Positions 7,989-16,400 of a stretch of 34,248 bases of DNA are shown here, one piece after another (position 1 is the stretch's first letter; the number at the start of each line of letters is the position of its first letter). The DNA is taken from assembly GCA_028101095.1 (NCBI GenBank), contig JAOHKG010000010.1, positions 1-34,248 of the forward strand, in the 5' to 3' direction. A program made the position numbers and the translations under genes. The notes under the pieces were generated by a model. The model saw only the letters and a program-made list of their open reading frames with translations. It ran no database searches and was not told the DNA's origin. This DNA comes from Fidelibacterota bacterium. Lineage in GTDB: Bacteria; Fidelibacterota; Marinisomatia; Marinisomatales; UBA1611.

Positions 7989-8450
7989 CTAAGTGTTTTT
8001 TCTATAATAATATAATTGATTAACCGATTTCACTGTTGAAGAAAAAAGAGCTATGATGAATAATAACATGGCTATCATTGGAGGAGACATCAGTTCAGTC
8101 AAACGTACTCGATTAATTGGATAGAAAATAATTAGTCCTATCAAGAGGTAAATAGATACCTGAGATATTATGTTGCTCATTCTATAACTTTTCAGTTCAA
8201 AAGTATAATCCCGTTCATCTTTGTCTTCCTTTTTAATAAAAATATTAATAGATCCAAAAACAGATACTGAGTAAATGATAGAAATAATAATTGAAGTCGC
8301 AATTATGTCAATTAAAGCTTCACCATATAGCTGGCCATTAATTATTAACGGAAATATTTTAGGTATAAAATAAAATGACACTACCACATTTAATATTAAT
8401 TCTGCCCATATGTTTAATTCTCTATTTGAATAATTATTGAGATAGTTCAT
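7989..8450 (-). CDS. Four-helix membrane protein paired with XRE regulator (DUF2178-like)
   Basis: The protein has 153 residues with four predicted membrane helices (about 15-36, 45-70, 95-118 and 125-142). Between helices 2 and 3 lies the cytoplasmic motif KKEDKDERDYTFELKSYR. The DERD-x(3)-E-x-K-x-x-R pattern is typical of DUF2178-like proteins found with small XRE regulators. Such pairs are widespread in bacteria but have no settled function; sensing of envelope or temperature stress is only a guess. It is the first gene of the two-gene unit read leftward. Confidence 0.75.
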   Translation of the reverse strand: MNYLNNYSNRELNIWAELILNVVVSFYFIPKIFPLIINGQLYGEALIDIIATSIIISIIYSVSVFGSINIFIKKEDKDERDYTFELKSYRMSNIISQVSIYLLIGLIIFYPINRVRLTELMSPPMIAMLLFIIALFSSTVKSVNQLYYYRKNT

Positions 8451-8633
8451 TTAACTCATCCTTTTTTTATTAATTGATTATTATAATGTAAGAAATATAT
8501 TACATAATGACAAATATATTTTACACTGTAAATATTATCTCAAAATACTTACTTAGAAGGTTTTTTGTTAATAAAATGGTTCAATTTCCACTACAGATAC
8601 ACTGGTAAAGTTTCATTTATAGAGGATTCTGAG

Positions 8634-8690
8634 CCTGCTTTGGGAGCAGGAGATCGGGAGTTCGAATCCTTCCCCCGCTACAACACGAGA
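8634..8690 (+). pseudogene. tRNA-Pro(TGG) 3' fragment
   Basis: The anticodon arm CCTGC-TTTGGGA-GCAGG (anticodon TGG at 8641-8643) is intact. A variable region, a T-arm-like GGGAG-TTCGAAT-CC and an acceptor-like CCCGCTACA follow. Nothing upstream forms a D arm or a 5' acceptor strand. The T stem carries extra or changed bases. A 3' fragment of this kind is the usual scar of site-specific integration into a tRNA gene, here into tRNA-Pro. It sits inside the tRNA-Asp island. Confidence 0.75.
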
Positions 8691-8736
8691 CAACCAGAGT
8701 CTCGACATAAAGCCCTCTTAATTGAGGGCTTTTTTG
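8684..8736 (+). terminator. Two hairpins after tRNA-Pro fragment
   Basis: The first is CGAGAC/GTCTCG. The second is AGCCCTC-TTAATT-GAGGGCT followed by TTTTTTGTTTG, a strong rho-independent terminator. It was probably the original terminator of the tRNA-Pro gene, carried along with the fragment. The tail TTTTTTGTTTG resembles the cassette-type repeat. The segment 8451-8840 holds no other gene. Confidence 0.8.
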
Positions 8737-8840
8737 TTTGTAAAATAATGTTAGTCCAACCCTACTTTTTATTTTCCTCAATAAAAAAAATAGTTTTTAA
8801 CCTTTTGTCATTTTAGGTGTCTATAATTATTGGGAAGTAT

Positions 8841-9968
8841 ATGACGGTAATACCAATAGGAACATTTAACATAGTGAAATTTTTATCAATACTTGCATTA
8901 TTAACTACAATTTATGGACAAACTGAGTCTACATTTTATGATTTAAATGATGATGGTGAAACTGACATAGTTGATTTAGAATTATTAGTATTATGGGTTT
9001 TAGAAGATTCATTTGATGAGGATGGCGATGTAAATCAGAACGGTGTTTTAAATATTTTTGATGTTATTTTATTAGCTGATATAATTTTATATCCTATACC
9101 AGAATCAGGGTTATTTATCAATCAACAATATCAAGAAAGTGAGCTTTCAATTATCTATGATTTAGAATATTCTCGAAGACCAAATCCATACGGTGTACAA
9201 TATTCTTCTAGCAGCACTCAGCAAGAAGAACAGTTACAAGATACTATTTTTTTACACTTAGACCTTGTCTTACCTCCAAACCCAGAAAATCTGCTACTTC
9301 CTATGGTTATGATGATTCATGGTGGAGGTTTTCATACTGGAAATAAAGAACAAAAATTGCATTATGCTCAAGATTATGCAACATTAGGCTATATAGGATG
9401 TACCATTAATTATAGATTAACTCGACAAAATGTAATCCAGGAATCAGATGAGAACTATATAGCTGCAGTTAATGATGCTGTTGAAGATGCTATGAATGCT
9501 ATTAGATACTTAAAAACTCAAAGCTCTATCTATAACATTGATAATGATAGAATAGTAACCATTGGAAACTCTGCGGGAGCATTTATTTCATTACACAATG
9601 CAATTGATAATGACGAATCCTTACCAGACCAAGAAAGTATTAATGACTATTCTGGAATTTCATCAACAGTGTCAGTATCTATATCAACAGGTGCTGTATT
9701 TCCAAATGAGGCATTAATTCATTTGAATTTTGATGAAAATGATGCAAGTTGCTTAATTATGCATGCTGAAGATTACGACTCAGTTACAGACACATATTGG
9801 GAAGAGGATGTTATCCCTTTTTATGAAGCAATTATAAATTCAGGTAATCATGCGGGCCTAGTGCCTCAACCTTCAGGTTCTCATGGCGTGGGAGTTGGCC
9901 CATTTGAAGAATATAGCGAAGTTATTATTCCATTTATATGGAATCAATTAAATCTTAATAATTGGTAA
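8841..9968 (+). CDS. Secreted alpha/beta-hydrolase (carboxylesterase-like) with N-terminal dockerin-like repeat
   Basis: Starting at the ATG at 8841 gives 375 residues; a GTG at 8817 would add eight. A signal peptide ends near TTIYGQ. Residues about 31-83 hold two calcium-loop motifs (DLNDDGETDIVDLELL; GDVNQNGVLNIFDVILL), a type I dockerin-like pair. The hydrolase follows, with oxyanion-hole motif HGGG (160-163), nucleophile elbow G-N-S244-A-G and a late SH348GVG as the likely catalytic histidine; the acid is probably in HAEDYDS. The layout fits the BD-FAE/acetyl-esterase-like family acting on ester-linked decorations of polysaccharides. The dockerin may only be a calcium-stabilised spacer, since no cohesin is seen. 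It lies directly after the tRNA-Pro scar. Confidence 0.8.
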   Translation: MTVIPIGTFNIVKFLSILALLTTIYGQTESTFYDLNDDGETDIVDLELLVLWVLEDSFDEDGDVNQNGVLNIFDVILLADIILYPIPESGLFINQQYQESELSIIYDLEYSRRPNPYGVQYSSSSTQQEEQLQDTIFLHLDLVLPPNPENLLLPMVMMIHGGGFHTGNKEQKLHYAQDYATLGYIGCTINYRLTRQNVIQESDENYIAAVNDAVEDAMNAIRYLKTQSSIYNIDNDRIVTIGNSAGAFISLHNAIDNDESLPDQESINDYSGISSTVSVSISTGAVFPNEALIHLNFDENDASCLIMHAEDYDSVTDTYWEEDVIPFYEAIINSGNHAGLVPQPSGSHGVGVGPFEEYSEVIIPFIWNQLNLNNW

Positions 9969-9975
9969 TTTGTAA

Positions 9976-10131
9976 AATAATCTAATTGATTTCAATCAAT
10001 CACCTGGCTACAAATCAGTTCAACGGAATGCCAATAATACTCAAGGTCAACCTGTATCAGTGGGTGTATACCTTTACAGCATTGAAGCAGGAGAGCTTAG
10101 GCAGACAAAGAAGATGATATTGTTGAAATAG
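9976..10131 (+). pseudogene. Orphan C-terminal sorting domain of a lost secreted protein
   Basis: A reading frame open from 9976 to the TAG at 10129-10131 gives 51 residues without a start codon. It contains SPGYKSVQRNANNTQGQPVS and ends with GVYLYSIEAGELRQ then TKKMILLK. This is the end of a Por/T9SS-type sorting domain, like the one closing the 706-residue protein at 31876. The usual W in V-x-W-N-A is R here. The piece is in a different frame from the esterase, so it is the remnant of another gene. Confidence 0.75.
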
Positions 10132-10135
10132 AATA

Positions 10136-10198
10136 ATCTTTACGCAATAAGCCCCACATTAGTGGAGTTTTTTGTTTGTGGGAGGATGGGTAGATTTA
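10136..10198 (+). repeat. Cassette-type intergenic repeat, copy 3 (full length)
   Basis: This is the best-preserved copy. It consists of ATCTTTACGCAATAAG, CCCCACATTAGTGGAG, six T, GTTTGTGGGAGGATGGG and TAGATTTAA. The CCCCAC/GTGGAG hairpin with its T-run can act as a terminator. The 5' block ATCTTTACGCA is shared with the copy at 12451. The oxidoreductase gene starts 24 bases later. Confidence 0.7.
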
Positions 10199-10221
10199 AG
10201 AATAGAAAGGAGAAAATAAAA

Positions 10222-11184
10222 ATGCCAAAAATGAAAGCTTCAATGCGGACAAAATACTGTTTACCAAATCAGATAAAAGTTGAAAGCATTGACAAACCGA
10301 TTCCCAAAGAAAATGAAGTATTAATAAAGGTTTACTCTACTACAGTAAATAGAACTGATTGTGCAAACCTTATAGCCAAACCTTTTATTATGAGATTTGT
10401 TATAGGGTTATTTAAACCGAGAAAAACAATATTGGGGACAGATTTTGCAGGTAAGGTAGAATCAATAGGGAGAAATGTTAAGTCTTTTAGTATTGGCGAT
10501 AAAGTATTTGGTTTTATTGATACAGGTTCTCAATCACAAGCCACATATTTCACAACAAAAGTAAAAAATCTATTTCTAATTCCGAAAAAGATTGATTTTG
10601 ATAAAGCAGCAGCTAGCTTGGAAGGAGCTCATTATGCTTATAGTTTCATACAAAAAACAAACATCAAATCTGGACAAGATATTTTAATAAATGGAGCAAC
10701 TGGGGGGATTGGTTCTGCCCTTCTACAATTTGTAAGACAATATGATGTAAACATTACAGCCACTTGTAATACTAAAAACATTAAGCTAATAGAATCTTTA
10801 GGTGCTGACAATATTTATGACTATACCAAAAAAGACTTCACAAAAGAGAATGATAAATATGACTTTATATTTGATACAGTGGGTAAAAGTACTTTTGGAA
10901 AGTGCTTAACATTATTAAAAGAAAAAGGAATTTATATATCTACAGAATTAGGGCCTTATTCTCAAAATATTTTCTATCCCTTATTGACTTCAGTGTTAAG
11001 TAGAAAAGTTATATTTCCCACTCCATACAGTACAGAGAAAACGATACCTTATATTTGCAATCTTTTGGAGAAAGGAAAATTCAATCCTGTGATAGACCGA
11101 AAATATGTATTAGAAGATATCTCTAAAGCTTACGAATATGTAATTAAAGGACAAAAAACAGGAAATGTTTTGATTAAAATATGA
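10222..11184 (+). CDS. MDR-family zinc-independent oxidoreductase (quinone oxidoreductase-like)
   Basis: The start is the ATG at 10222, preceded by AAGGAG at 10207-10212, giving 320 residues. An upstream in-frame ATG at 10162 lies inside the repeat and is rejected. The N-terminal GroES-like domain has the usual P-x-x-N-E-V-L-I-K-V and T-V-N-R-T-D, then LGTDFAGKVESIG. The Rossmann domain has the nucleotide motif NGATGGIGSALLQ, and the C-terminus ends KTGNVLIKI. Cysteines that would bind catalytic or structural zinc are absent, as in NADPH-dependent quinone/enone reductases of this superfamily. The substrate cannot be assigned. Repeat copies lie on both sides, so it is probably island cargo. 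Confidence 0.85.
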   Translation: MPKMKASMRTKYCLPNQIKVESIDKPIPKENEVLIKVYSTTVNRTDCANLIAKPFIMRFVIGLFKPRKTILGTDFAGKVESIGRNVKSFSIGDKVFGFIDTGSQSQATYFTTKVKNLFLIPKKIDFDKAAASLEGAHYAYSFIQKTNIKSGQDILINGATGGIGSALLQFVRQYDVNITATCNTKNIKLIESLGADNIYDYTKKDFTKENDKYDFIFDTVGKSTFGKCLTLLKEKGIYISTELGPYSQNIFYPLLTSVLSRKVIFPTPYSTEKTIPYICNLLEKGKFNPVIDRKYVLEDISKAYEYVIKGQKTGNVLIKI

Positions 11185-11235
11185 TAAAGGATTAGAAACA
11201 AGCACACTAAACAATACGATTATTTCCACTTACAA

Positions 11236-11258
11236 GCCCCACATTCGTGGGGTTTTTA
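11236..11258 (+). terminator. Terminator after MDR oxidoreductase, repeat-family hairpin
   Basis: A perfect hairpin, CCCCAC-ATTC-GTGGGG, is followed by five T. It is the cleanest example of the terminator half of the cassette-type repeat. It also faces the end of the integrase gene at 11294. Confidence 0.85.
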
Positions 11259-11293
11259 GTTTTAAGGGGGAGCATTACACTCCCCCTATTAGC

Positions 11294-12181
11294 CTATAAC
11301 ACAAAGTCATCAATCTCCGTAGCAAGTAAAGGAGCATAATGACGCTCCGTTGTGGTCACGGATGAATGACCCAATAGCTTACTTACTTCATAGATTGGTC
11401 TTCCTTGCCTAATTAAATTATAACCAAAGGTTCTCCTTAGGTCGTGGAACCTGATATCAGGTATACCAAGCCTTATGGCTTCTTTCTTGAACTTGTGTGA
11501 TACGAAGTCCTTGGTATAATCCCAGAGCTCATCCAGTCCATCCAATATCTCCTGAGCTTGGTTATTTAGCTTGATTAATCTCTTACCACTTTTACCATAT
11601 GCGACTATATGATTAGAAAATATTTTTTCCCTTGATATAGAGCGTATTTCACCGCTTCTAGCACCAGTGTAGTAAGCGAATCTGACAAAGCAATTGAAGC
11701 GATTATCCCTTATTTCATCAAGGAGAGTCTTGAGTTCAGAATCACTTAGTACTCTACTTCTGGATTCCCACTTGCTCCCCCCTTCTATCTTAATTGGCTG
11801 ATTGATTAAACCATGTTTAAATCCCCAATTATTACAGGCATTTATTGAACGGATTGTCATTGCTTTCGTAGTTTTATTAGCAGGAAGACTATTCACTAAG
11901 TACTTATTCAAGAGACCTTTATTACGCTCTTTAGTACTTTTTGCCCAATCGTGCCCTTGGTATTGTAAATATCTTTCAACAAGGTTATTGAATGAGATAG
12001 TTTGCGGTTTCTTTTCACTTGCTCCATTGATTAACTCTGAGAGGATTTGTTTTTCTATCTGAGGAGTTACCTTCTTTGCAGTTTCATAACAACGAGTTCC
12101 TAAACTGCGAGTTATTCGACTGTTTTGAAAGGTTACTGCCAAATAATAAACACCTGTTGATTTGCGGTAAACTGAAGCCAT
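11294..12181 (-). CDS. int: Tyrosine recombinase (integrase) of the tRNA-Asp island
   Basis: The 295-residue protein is a phage-type integrase. A short N-terminal arm-binding-like region (MASVYRKSTGVYYLAV) is followed by a core-binding SAM-like domain (about 60-130) and the catalytic domain. All catalytic residues are visible: R175 (YTGARSGEI), K197 or K200 (YGKSGKR), H246 and R249 (HDLRR), H272 (LLGHSS) and Y282 (RHYAPL). A good Shine-Dalgarno (AAAGGAG) precedes the ATG. It sits about 90 bases inside the right repeat and reads inward. This is the normal place for the integrase of an island inserted into tRNA-Asp. No excisionase was recognised. Confidence 0.95.
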   Translation of the reverse strand: MASVYRKSTGVYYLAVTFQNSRITRSLGTRCYETAKKVTPQIEKQILSELINGASEKKPQTISFNNLVERYLQYQGHDWAKSTKERNKGLLNKYLVNSLPANKTTKAMTIRSINACNNWGFKHGLINQPIKIEGGSKWESRSRVLSDSELKTLLDEIRDNRFNCFVRFAYYTGARSGEIRSISREKIFSNHIVAYGKSGKRLIKLNNQAQEILDGLDELWDYTKDFVSHKFKKEAIRLGIPDIRFHDLRRTFGYNLIRQGRPIYEVSKLLGHSSVTTTERHYAPLLATEIDDFVL

Positions 12182-12218
12182 CAGAGACTCCTTTCACTTA
12201 TGTTTACTGCTTCTATAT

Positions 12219-12225
12219 TGCTACC
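12219..12225 (+). repeat. Third TGCTACC motif, right island end
   Basis: Matches the two motifs at 4601 and 4612. It lies between the integrase start and the right attachment repeat, a plausible recombinase arm site. Inference only. Confidence 0.3.
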
Positions 12226-12274
12226 CCTAAAAACATAATCTTGTTTTAGTAGCTCTCCATTCGTCGACAAACTG

Positions 12275-12450
<176 letters not shown>

Positions 12451-12453
<3 letters not shown>

Positions 12454-12510
12454 TTTACGCATTAAGTCCCACATTTTTGGTTTTTTTTAGGGTGGTTGGT
12501 AGATTATAAT
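12451..12510 (+). repeat. Cassette-type intergenic repeat, copy 4
   Basis: ATCTTTACGCATTAAGTCCC, then ACATTTTTGG, eight T, AGGGTGGTTGG and TAGATTATAA. It aligns throughout with the copy at 10136. It abuts the right attachment repeat directly. Confidence 0.65.
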
Positions 12511-12619
12511 TTTTGACACCCTTGGTGGGTGTTTCTATTTCTTTTCACTTGCGATACTCTGTTTTCCCCCATAGGTTTTTAATAATTATTTCAATTTAAA
12601 TCATAAGGGGGAGGGCCTG

Positions 12620-13147
12620 ATGAAAAAGATAAGAAAATATTTAGTAGCCGTTTTTATTTTTTCCGTAGTTTTTTCACAGGATAATAAACTAACTAAAAAA
12701 TATATTAATCACGGAATGAGTATTCGTATTGGAAATGAATCTATTTTACAAATTTTTTCAGGGTTCGATAATTCGACCTCTTTCGTTAATCCCAGTTTTT
12801 CATATTCAATTCGACTAAACAATTATATTTATGAGCCAGGGATAAACCATATTAGAGAGTGGGGTAATAATCAAACTCGGACGGCGACTATATTCGGTTT
12901 AGGAATCTTCAAATCAAAAAATTTAAATAATAACCTTATGAGTAGGTATTTTGGTTTACAGTTTAAAACAGTAATGTTAACAGACGAAGGTCCAGTTCAA
13001 GTAATTTCTCCTACTTATGGTCTAGAATACTCAATTAATGCCAATTTTTCAATTAGTGGTGAGGCATCTATAAACTATCTTTTTGATGATGCTGATAATA
13101 AACAAATCGACACATCATCTAAAATTGTTTTTAGGTTTTATTTATAA
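12620..13147 (+). CDS. Exported protein, possible small outer-membrane beta-barrel
   Basis: I do not recognise the family of this 175-residue protein. It has a clear signal peptide (MKKIRKYLVAVFIFSVVFSQ). The mature part consists of alternating strand-like segments with aromatic residues (SMSIRIG-type, FSYSIRLNNYIYEPG, TATIFGLGIF, YFGLQFKTVM, SPTYGLEYSI, SISGEASINYLF). It ends KIVFRFYL, with a terminal strand and aromatic residue as in outer-membrane barrels. A strong Shine-Dalgarno (GGGGGAGGG) precedes the ATG. It stands alone between two repeat copies. A barrel of about eight strands in the outer membrane is the best reading, at moderate certainty. Confidence 0.6.
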   Translation: MKKIRKYLVAVFIFSVVFSQDNKLTKKYINHGMSIRIGNESILQIFSGFDNSTSFVNPSFSYSIRLNNYIYEPGINHIREWGNNQTRTATIFGLGIFKSKNLNNNLMSRYFGLQFKTVMLTDEGPVQVISPTYGLEYSINANFSISGEASINYLFDDADNKQIDTSSKIVFRFYL

Positions 13148-13187
13148 ACCAATCTATAACTAAAGTTGCTAGAAAAAAATCATCTAT

Positions 13188-13275
13188 TAGGCTTTAAAGT
13201 CCATTATGGTTTAGGACTTTGTCGGTGCTAATCGAGTTCCCCATAAAGGAATTCAAAAGAAAGTCTGAGGTTTTC
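13188..13275 (+). repeat. Second intergenic repeat type, copy 1
   Basis: A 5' part (AAAGTCCATTATGGTTTAGG, then ACTTTGTCGGTG) and a 3' part (CCCCATAAAGGAATTCAAAA, then GAAAGTCTGAGG) recur. The 3' part is nearly identical at 23670-23704. Both parts are recognisable at 24190-24262, and the 3' part weakly at 7127. It does not form a strong terminator. Confidence 0.6.
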
Positions 13276-13330
13276 TAAACAAGAAATTATTGAAATATTT
13301 GGTTCTTAACTTTTGTTAATTTTTTTTTAA

Positions 13331-13352
13331 TTGTACATTTGATAGTGTACAA
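13331..13352. promoter_or_regulatory. Perfect inverted repeat upstream of susC-like gene
   Basis: TTGTACA-TTTGATAG-TGTACAA has seven-base arms and an eight-base spacer, 80 bases before the ATG at 13433 and just after a T-rich tract. The size and position fit a dimeric repressor operator or activator site for the transport locus. The binding protein is unknown. Confidence 0.45.
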
Positions 13353-13432
13353 ACAAACTATTGGTTTTGTAAACTCTAAAATATTTAAATGATAATTATA
13401 ATAATTAATTATTTATTAAACGGAGAAAATAA

Positions 13433-16400
13433 ATGAAAAAGTTTTTTGTCATTCTGTTCTTTTTAGTTGGAATGAAAACATTTGCAGACATTGGGTCCGT
13501 ACAGGGCAGTATCAAAGATGGTTCAGGGGAGCCACTTTGGGGAGCCAATGTATATCTACTTAACACCTCATTTGGTGCTTCAACCGATTCTGCGGGTACC
13601 TATCAGATCCAGAATATTCCTTTAGGAAAGTATACTCTTATTTGTGACTATATAGGCTATCGATCTCAAAATCGAACCATTTATATTTCTGCATTTGACA
13701 CAGACAGTGCTACAAATATGGACCAATCCTACCTTGATAAAATGGGTCTTGATGAGGATGAGGATTTAGATCTTGATATTATAAAGGGTAATGATTTAGT
13801 AGAAATAAACTTTAAGCTTGAAGAAGATGTTTTTAATAGTCAAGAAGTTGTTGTTACCGGGGTTGCATCCGAACGTTCGGTGGAGGTTTCGGAGGTTGCA
13901 GTAACAAGGTTAAAACCAAGAAAATTTAATGAATCTACATCCTATACTGATTTTGGTTCATTACTAATGGCAAAGGTCAGTGGGCTTGATATTCGAAAAG
14001 CTTCTGGAACAGTTGGCGGAGGCTTCAGGTTTGATATGCGAGCAGGCGGGGGGTTGAATGGAAAAGAGCAACCAGTTGTTTACATAGATGGCATGAGAGT
14101 AGTTAATGATGAAATTGGTGGTATGGGGTCTAACGCCCTGACTACTGGGGGACAAGGAATATCAACATTACTTGATTTCAATCCCGATGATATTGAGAAT
14201 ATTGAGATTTTAAAAGGACCTGCTGCAGCTACAAGCTATGGAACTAACGGATCAAACGGTGTGGTCTTTATTGAGACTAAGAAAGGTAATATTGGTCAAG
14301 ATGGCCCTGTATTTAACTACAAATTTACCTCTGGAAGAAACAGTCCTAACTTTAAAGTGAATGATGGGTTCCAAAATAGAGATCTATTTCATAGTCTATT
14401 ATCAGACGGTTCCATTAATGATAACTACTTTAGTATGAGTGGCGGTAACTATGTTTTTAGGCACTTCGTCTCTATTTCTAGAAGGCACGAGGAAGGAATG
14501 GTAATTTGGAAAGATAAAAACTACTTTGACAGAAATACTCTGAGAGCAAACTTTGATATAATACCGCAGGATAATCTAACTTTAAGTCTAAATACATCCT
14601 ATAGTACTCTTGATGCAGCCATGCCACCAAGTGATAATCATATTTACAGTGTCTCGTACAATACTTTAGTTGCTTTTAACCCTTGGCAAGAGTCTGATAG
14701 TACGTCTATTTCCCAATTAGGAATAAATTTCAAAACTAAAAGGTTGATTAGCTCTGCATCAATTAAATATTATCCATTTAATAACATCTATCGTTTTGGC
14801 TTGAATACGTTTCAGCTGTATGCAAAGTTAGGCTTTGATGATGCTGAGCGACATAACAGTAATTTATTCCCCTCTGGATATAACTATGCACTTTTCAATG
14901 ATGGTACAAAAGCCATAGAAAAGTCAAATGAAAGGAATACAATCTTTGATTTAGGCGCTGCACATAATTACAGAATGGGACGATTGGTCGCCACTTCAAG
15001 CTTGTCAGCTCAATTTTTTGATAGGAAGTGGGAAGGATTGGAGATTGCTCGAGATTCCTTTGGACAAAATGCAGTAACAGATATTGGCTCGGGTTCTAAC
15101 ATAACCGTTGCTGGGGAGTGGGAAGGAAATGCTAGGGATGCAGGAGCTATTTTAACACAGGAAATGTCATTCCTAGACCAATATTTTCTAACCTTAAGCT
15201 ATAGAAAGGACTATAGTTCTGCTTTGGGTTCTTCATCTAGATCAATTGGATACCCTGGAATGCGGTTCTCTACAAGATTGGATAAGTTCAATTTTGTTCC
15301 ATCTCAATTTCAAATGCTAAAATTTAGAGCAGCTTATGGTGAGAGCGGTGTCTTGCCAGCTCATACGGACGGTCAGAACCTTCTTTGGTCGGGTAGTGTG
15401 GGAGGAAATGGATCAGGTGCAACAATATCTGGAGTAGGTAATCCAAACATTGAACCTGAAAGAATTAAGGAACTAGAACTAGGGTTAGATATGACTTGGA
15501 AAAGCCTGTTATCTCTAGAATTATCCTCTTACAAGCAATGGGCAGAAAACTCTGTAATCTACCGCCCTCTCTCTCCATCTCTGGGATACGGAAATTTGGC
15601 AAGGCCAGATAACATTGGCAGCATGGAAATGGAAGGATTTGAAGCGCTATTTAGAGCTTCTCCAATAAAAAAGAAAGATTTAAACGTAGATATGAGTCTT
15701 TCATATAGTTGGAATGATAATACCGTTAAAAAAATGGGTGACCCGGTATTTGATAACTTTGGACTAGTTACTATCAGAGAAGGTTATCCAAAATACTCTC
15801 TCTGGGGTCAAAAAGTTAATGGCGCTATGATTGATACTTTCGATCTTGCACTCTTAGGCCTGGAGGGCTCCGTTCCATTTTTTGATCCAGTTAATGGGTA
15901 TAGACTAGAGGAAGAAGGTTACATAGGACGCCTAGTACCTGAGCATATAGGAAACTTTTCTGTAAATGTTGATTATAAAATATTTGATTTTTTTATGCTA
16001 TTTGAGCGGAAAACAGGGTTTTCTTCTGCCGTTGGAGGTATGTGGTGGGCCACCGGACCAAACAACAATGGTCACATTGGTTGGTTAAGTTCAATGCAAA
16101 AACTTGGGCTAGATGAACTGTTCGCTGCGATGAATTTGATTCCTGCTGAAATGACAAGGCAGGTTACACCTGTTGTAGGAGATGAAGAAATCGTGGGCAC
16201 TATTGATTATGATGTTTTTGGAGCGACTAACGGCGCGGTAATTCTGCCTATTGCTGTTTCAGGCAGGGAGGATGAATGGGCACAAACAGCTGATGAGTTT
16301 GCAAAAGCACATCCTGCATTTTCGTCAAACTATACTGAAGATGGTAGCTACACAAGATTGAGGGAGATAAGTATGGGCGTAAGTTTAGACGAGTTTTTAC

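Noticed and set aside
8565-8816. Open frame of 83 codons before the esterase gene
   Set aside because: It runs through the tRNA-Pro fragment and its terminator hairpins and has no protein-like pattern.
10162-10221. Upstream in-frame start of the MDR oxidoreductase
   Set aside because: These codons lie within the intergenic repeat. The ATG at 10222 has a proper Shine-Dalgarno.
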